Assembly: GCF_949987535.1 (NCBI RefSeq)
Contig: NC_080071.1
Coordinates: 26,434,236 to 26,498,235 of the forward strand
DNA: 64,000 nucleotides
Reading direction: 5' to 3'
Origin: Balaenoptera acutorostrata
Taxonomy: Eukaryota > Chordata > Mammalia > Artiodactyla > Balaenopteridae
Shown: one piece after another, positions 58,242 through 64,000 of the stretch
Numbering within the stretch: position 1 is the first letter of the stretch
Layout: every line of letters starts with the position of its first letter
The notes under the pieces: model-generated
Databases searched by the model: none
The model's input: only the letters and a program-made list of their open reading frames with translations
Told to the model about the DNA's origin: nothing
Position numbers and translations under genes: made by a program

Positions 58242-60840
58242 ATAGATTCAGGTAGACGCTTCTGACTAAAGTTTAATACCCTGTACTTCTGCCAACTGAA
58301 ATATCTCCCTCCACCAAAAGATTCTTGCTGGATGCAAGGTACACGTTAAAATGAATCACAGTCATGCCACTACTGATTTGTACCTGCCAATTTATGATTA
58401 CTGGTATTTAACATAATTATGAATAATCATGATTCAGAATATGAAAAGTCACGCAAGGAAAACAGGCCAATTGTGATATGTATCATAGGTAACCAAGACA
58501 ACCAGTCTTGTTTGCCTTCTGGTTATAAATATGTTTACTCCATAAATGACTCTAATACAGCCAACAGCTAACCCTTGGATAACTTTAACTGTAGTTTGGG
58601 ATAATACTCTCCCCTATAACAATTATCAACATTGTTTAGTTATTAGCTTACTTCTTGCGGGAATAAAACTGGAGATTCCATTCAGCCAAAACCAGGCAAC
58701 TAACTTATACCATATATGTTTATAATATATTTACATATAGACTACATATGGCATATAAGCATATACCTGCAACTTTTAGGCCCTTTATCCTGGTTTAAAC
58801 TCAATTTTTTATTCTATCTTGTAACAAGAAGAACAACAAACAGCATGAGAAGGTGACTTACAGTCAGATAACTGCTATCTCTTAGGACTGGTGACTATGT
58901 AACTGTGCTGTTACATATAAAGATGAAGTAATCAACAAACAATGAAGCAAAAACAGTCACTGGAAAACTATCTTTCAGATTAGATGGCTTAAAGCTCCTT
59001 GTGTATCTCAGGGTCTTTTTAATGTTAATTCTTGTACATTTATATAAAAATAGGTATAAAATAAGCCTAATAGCAGTAGGGTTAATCACTCTCTCATAAA
59101 CTAAATACTCCCTGAAGTCTTCTGCTCTTTCTCTGTGATCCCAGACCTGGCCCTTGGTAGGGTAGAAGAATTCATTGTCTAGGACACAAAAGAGATAAAT
59201 CGATTCTGTACTCCTACAAAATCACCCCTTCCCATATTTTCCGCTCTTTGGTCTCCCTCCATCAGCTTCATTCCAATCTCCTTCAGCTACAGAGAGCCTG
59301 GAATTTAATTCCTATTAGACTATAAAGGATGCTGGACACTTAAACACCTGTAACAAAAATACTATATTTGACATAATACATCAATGTATTTTCCTGCTTA
59401 GTCATCTTCAGAGCCTGGTGATGCAGCAGCTTGCTTTTTGAGCACATGCCTCATATGCCCAGATCTTAAGCTTTCTTCCACTGAGTAGACAAACACAACA
59501 CCTAGCATTAAGGCTAAGCCAACAGGATAAGTGATCCTTGAAGAAATAGGCTGTGACTAAATTGAAGTGCTTGCAGAGAGGAAGGGCAAGTAGAAAATAG
59601 CTTTTCCAGTCTAAGGGAATGGGTAAGAAAAACTGACAGAGCCAGAGGGACAAGGTCAGATCTGTGCGTCCTCATCTCCCCTCATCAAAGGTGGAAAGTC
59701 CAGAAAAAGGAATGTATTAGAAACACTCAGATAAGTGTAAGATAACCTGGGAACACAAAAGTGTGTTGCCTGCATCCTGAGGCTTCTGGTAGGAGCCAGC
59801 TTGTTGACATACAAATATGGTGCAATGGTGAAAAGGATGGGTGAAGAGGATTGGTGAGGAAAGTAAGATCAACATGGCACTCCTGTCATGCCCTCTTCCT
59901 TGGCTAGGAGCTCTGGGAAGGTGTTGAGAGATCCAGGGGGCTAATATAGGCTGGCCTGGAGCCTGGACCGAGCGCTAGTGTGTGAGGATGCCTCAAATGC
60001 AATAAGCATCCCGTTGCATCATAGTGGTAACAAGTGCAGGAATCATTCTGACCCAGTAGGATCCAGAAGACTGCACATGTATAGATCACTGGCACCATTA
60101 TCCCTTTCCCTCACAAGTTCACATAAGCCCCTACATGTCCAGAAGCCACACTGTAGAGATAGAAATCTAAAAAGCTGAACATTTACTTGAAAGAGACTGA
60201 ATCATTTAAAGTGATACATGGGGCAGCATGGTGACTTCATCACCTCTTGCCGTGCCACTCACAGGTGGGAGCTCATGAGGACTAGAATGATTCAGCCATC
60301 CTTGTATTGAGCACACAGAAGCATGGAATAGAATACGCTTATTCTTCACAGGGCAGTAAAAGGGATGATCAACCACTGCTTGCTTCAGTCTGGAGAGAGA
60401 AAAGAAAAGAGTGAGGAAGTTGGTACGCAACCTTCTGATTCTGTGTAATTGTTTCCGCGCTCACCCTCTTTTTTTTAACTGTCCTCTTTCAACCTGACAT
60501 GGTTTGGCTGGCTGTAAACTGGCAGAGGTTTGGCTGACGAAGCAAGGGTGGCTCTCTTTGATGTCTTTGGTTGTTAAAGTTTTTTTAGTTAAGAAACAGT
60601 CCAGCAGCTGCTGGCTTCTTACCAAAAAACCAAACCACAAAACCAAATGCCATTTTTCAACAACTGTATGAATCATTCCTTTTACCTTTTCATTCTAACC
60701 TCTGTCTGAAGCTAGTTTTTGTTCTCTTATATTGCTTTTCCCTTTTAAAAAAAATATGGCAGCTATAAAAACTTGCCTGGGCAAAAGGAGGGAGGGAGAT
60801 GTATTACAATTAGTTCTAATTAACCAGGCCCCCCCTCGCA
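58242..60840. other. Non-coding DNA, nothing recognised
   Basis: AT-rich on the left; more balanced composition at 59,400-60,500 without a supported exon. Opposed short open frames near 59,904-60,178 and 60,206-60,676 have no known motif. Confidence 0.45.
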
Positions 60841-60844
60841 GAAA

Positions 60845-61245
60845 AATCGGTAAAAAAATAGATGATATGTACAATACTATAATCAATTAAGACCTAATTG
60901 ATATTTATAGGCCAGTAGACCCAACAAATGCAGAATACACATTTTCAAGTGCATGTGGTATATTCACCAGTATAAAGCATTTGCTGAGCTGTGAAACAAA
61001 CCTCAGTATATTTAAAAGATTTGCAATCATACAGAGTATACTCTCTAACTGCAATGAAGTCAAACTAGAAATTAGTGACAAGATATTTAGAGAAAATCTT
61101 AAGTACTTGGAAATGAACACACAAATAGTTCAGAGGTGAAAAGTCACTAGGGAAATTAGAAAATGATTCAAACTTTATGTTAATGAAAATAAGTCACATG
61201 AATATTTGTTGAATGCTGCTAACATAGTGCTTATGGGAAATTAAC
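60845..61245 (+). mobile_element. Old LINE-1/HAL1 ORF2 middle fragment, plus strand
   Basis: The text ccaacaaatgcagaatacac, ttttcaagtgcatgtggtat, acctcagtatatttaaaaga, then gaagtcaaactagaaattag follows the L1 ORF2 segment just after the endonuclease domain. Frames are broken. It lies immediately left of a SINE. Confidence 0.7.
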
Positions 61246-61293
61246 ATTGTTACCTACTCTTGCATAACTTAGGGTGACTGTCATCAGGTTTTT

Positions 61294-61635
61294 TTGTTGT
61301 TGTTTTTGTTTTTTAAATTTATTTATTATTTATTTTTGGCTGTGTTGGGTCTTTGTTGCTGTGCGCGGACTTTCTTTAGTTGTAGCGAGCGGGGGCTACT
61401 CTTCATTGTGGTGCGCGGGCTTCTCATTGCGGTGGCTTCTCTTGTTGTGGAGCACGGGCTCTAGGCGAGCGGGCTCAGTAGTTGTGGCTGGTGGGCTCTA
61501 GAGCGCAGGCTCAGTAGCTGTGGCGCATGGGCTTAGTTACTCCGCGGCATGTGGGATCTTCCCGGACCAGGGCTCGAACCTGTGTCCCCTGCATTGGCAG
61601 GCGGATTCTTAACCACTGCGCCACCAGGGAAGTCC
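61294..61635 (-). mobile_element. CHR-type SINE, type B, minus strand
   Basis: A reverse-complement copy ending accagggaagtccc, the type B head. It has two internal ctcagtagYtgtggc units (about 61,473-61,523). Perfect 16 bp duplications ctgtcatcaggttttt lie at 61,278-61,293 and 61,636-61,651. Confidence 0.95.
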
Positions 61636-61651
61636 CTGTCATCAGGTTTTT

Positions 61652-62375
61652 CAAAGGTTAGCCACTTTCTCTAATTTAGAGAAAAATGTCAGTGGAAATG
61701 TAGGCAAATCTTGAGAATGTACATAATGTGCGTGTAAAAGGGATTTTTAAAGTAAATAATAGGATTAAATGTGTTGTAACAACATTTGGGGATACATTTC
61801 CTTCAGTGTTTAAGTATCTCTGAAATGTTGCTATAAATCAACGAAAAATGTGATATTATACCCAGATGTTTGTTTTTGGTGAGCATTTAATGGAATTCAT
61901 CTAATGCATAAAGCAAAGTTAAATTTACGATATACAGATGAAAAAACTTACCTATTTATATAGCACCTAGCTTATTGATATTGTTTGGTAGAAACATCCC
62001 CATAGAGCTAGTGCTTTTTACATTCTAAATATTCACAGCACAAATTGAAACAGTGAAAGTATTGTGCAGATGGAAATTCATTTGTTTAGACACTGGACTG
62101 AACTGAAGGGGAAACTAGATAGATTTTTCTGGGTGTAATAATTAGTAAATGTCAGTAATTTTTATAAATACACAGTGGCTTTTTAGGGCTTTTAGGGTAC
62201 CTAGAATATTTTTCTTTGTGCTTTCTGATATTTGAGTTCACAGATTATTAGTATCATTTGTTAAGCAGAGAGGGGATTTGGACATGTGCACAGGGCTTTT
62301 TATGCAGCTTCGTTAGCTAAATTACAACCAGAATGTCCTTTTTCAATATTTAACATTGATATTTTTCTCCTCTAT
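61652..62375. other. AT-rich non-coding DNA, nothing recognised
   Basis: No exon, RNA gene or identifiable repeat was seen. Confidence 0.45.
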
Positions 62376-62379
62376 AAAC

Positions 62380-62640
62380 CCAGGTCAAACCTTACCTCCT
62401 TCAGGCAGCCTTCATTAAAATCCACTCCCGATCCCCAAACATAGGAGCTCTTACCTTCCTGTTAGCTGCCTAGTCTCTTAGTTTATTATGCGTGGTCCTG
62501 TCTTTATTTGTACTTCCCATATTCCTTTCTGATATATATGCCCTTGATGTGAGGCACTCAGAATACCTATCATGGTGATTTGTACTTAGTAAGTGCTAAC
62601 AATACTTGTGAATAAATAACAAATATAATAATATAGATGA
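62380..62640 (+). mobile_element. L2 LINE 3' end, plus strand
   Basis: A clear L2 plan: ggtcaaaccttacctccttc, aggcagccttcattaaaatc, ttatttgtacttcccatatt, and the tail acttagtaagtgctaacaat. Confidence 0.8.
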
Positions 62641-62984
62641 CTAACCTTTACTGACTTTTCCCTGTAAGAAAAAGATCCAAGAAATGGAGGTAACAGACTT
62701 CCTATAGTTTGTTCTTATCAACCCTAAAGAGAGGTTGAGTTTTGTGGCTGCAGTGTTTCATGAGAGCATCCTCTGACCCCATGATTCCTTGATACCAGCT
62801 AGAGAAGTACGCTTAGTGTTTAACTAATACATACATGGTATAGTGGAGGGCTCACCAAAATGCAAGGAAGAATGGTTTTCACATTTTTAAATAATTGAAA
62901 AATACCAAAAGAAAAATAGTATTGTGTGATGTGTGAAAATTATATGTAATTAAGATTTTGATGTCCTTAAAGGGTTTTTGGAAC

Positions 62985-63132
62985 AGATCCACACTTATTT
63001 GTTTGCATATTGTTTATGGCTGCGTTCATGGGAAACGAAGTCAAATAGTTGCTATAACAGAAACTGTATGATTCACAAAGCCAAAAATGTTTACTATCTG
63101 GCTCTTTTCAGAAAAGTTTGCCAAGCCCTGGT
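62985..63132. mobile_element. hAT-Charlie-type MITE, partial
   Basis: Reads ttgtttatggctgcgttcat, agttgctataacagaaactg, gtttactatctggctctttt, and ends aaagtttgccaagccctgg. It is the same family as the split element at 35,529-37,007 but in opposite orientation and lacking the far side. Confidence 0.7.
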
Positions 63133-64000
63133 ATAGTGAATTATCATGTCAATATGGTACATCAAGTTTTCTCTTTAAGGTTTATATTGTGTGAATCTGA
63201 TAAAAAACAAATCTCATAGGCAGAATGGTTTGGAATATACTTTTCTGGAGAAAGACAGTGAACATATCCAATGCTGCATATATTTTACAAGGCTATAGAT
63301 TCTACCTCGCATGGATCACTTTGTTCCATGACCTCTGACTTCACAGTGAATTTTGGATAGCAGTCATAAAAATACAGGATATAAAACTGTAGGTGGATTT
63401 GTGTAATTTCATCAGCACTGTTTGTGTAATAATTTACTGTTGACTATGCTACTGAGAGTAATTAATAAACAAAGATGAAAGCAAAGATGACATATTTTGA
63501 AGCACCTCTTACTTTGTAAGCTCTCAATAAATAAGAGCAATTCAACCATTTTAAAAGCCCTTAAAAATAATACAACAGTATTTGTTCTACCCTAATGTAG
63601 GGCATTTTGTGCTCTGTGGATGATGTGGAGGGGTAATACAATTGTGAATTAAAAATGGGAGACACAGACAAGAAAAGAAGGGAACGAGGACTACAAAATA
63701 GGAGTTTGGGGGCAACATTTTTTCCTTTTAACAAAGAAGCTAGTCCAGAACAGAAATTGTTATTACTTGGTTGGCTTTTCAAAATAAAATAATGATTTGG
63801 GGTGATTGTAATAGTAAGAACTCAAAGAAAATGGAGTGTAGCTAAACCTTTCACAGCATTTTTTCTTTTGAAGTCTTTGTGGGGTTGCAGAAAAGAGGCT
63901 GGAGGAGGGAAGCTATGAATTGGGAAGGAGGTTGATGTTCAAACCCAGCATCTTCCATGAGGTTAAGAAAGGTTTAAGAACAATATGAAACAGATAAAAA
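63133..64000. other. AT-rich non-coding DNA to the window end
   Basis: No exon, RNA gene or identifiable repeat was seen. Confidence 0.45.

Overview
The window looks like nuclear DNA of a cetacean (whale or dolphin), or less likely hippopotamus. The main evidence is 19 copies of tRNA-derived SINEs of the CHR (cetacean-hippo-ruminant) type. Most are about 300 bp, very alike, and flanked by perfect 10-16 bp target-site duplications, as expected of a recently active family. The Bov-B/Bov-A repeats that would mark a ruminant were not seen. Ancient mammalian repeats (MIR, L2, L1, hAT-Charlie, Tigger) fill much of the rest. I found no bacterial, plasmid or phage feature and no CRISPR array.

Layout. 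1-41,100: AT-rich intronic or intergenic DNA with L1 3' ends, SINEs and old MIR/L2/DNA-transposon relics. It also holds two degraded coding-like relics, one Tigger/pogo-like (10,845-10,975) and one unidentified retrocopy candidate on the minus strand (20,366-20,678). 41,100-42,950: one strong CpG island, the only promoter-like region. It has inverted CCAAT, GC-box, E2F-type and AP-1 motifs and several good 5' splice sites, most convincingly on the minus strand (introns starting at 42,494 and 41,710). 42,960-64,000: AT-rich DNA again, with a dense run of same-strand SINEs at 51.8-58.2 kb.

No complete protein-coding gene can be supported. Most long open frames are antisense readings of SINEs, L1 ORF2 fragments, or stop-poor GC-rich frames in the CpG island. 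The best overall reading is a promoter and non-coding or very short first exon(s) of an unidentified gene, probably on the minus strand, with a large first intron covering the left part of the window. The excess of L1 fragments on the plus strand fits that orientation weakly. I do not see a new biological system. The most checkable observations are the unassigned CpG-island promoter, the retrocopy candidate, a small L1 3' transduction with intact duplications, a three-layer nested transposon, and two SINE subfamilies that differ in head sequence and internal repeat number.
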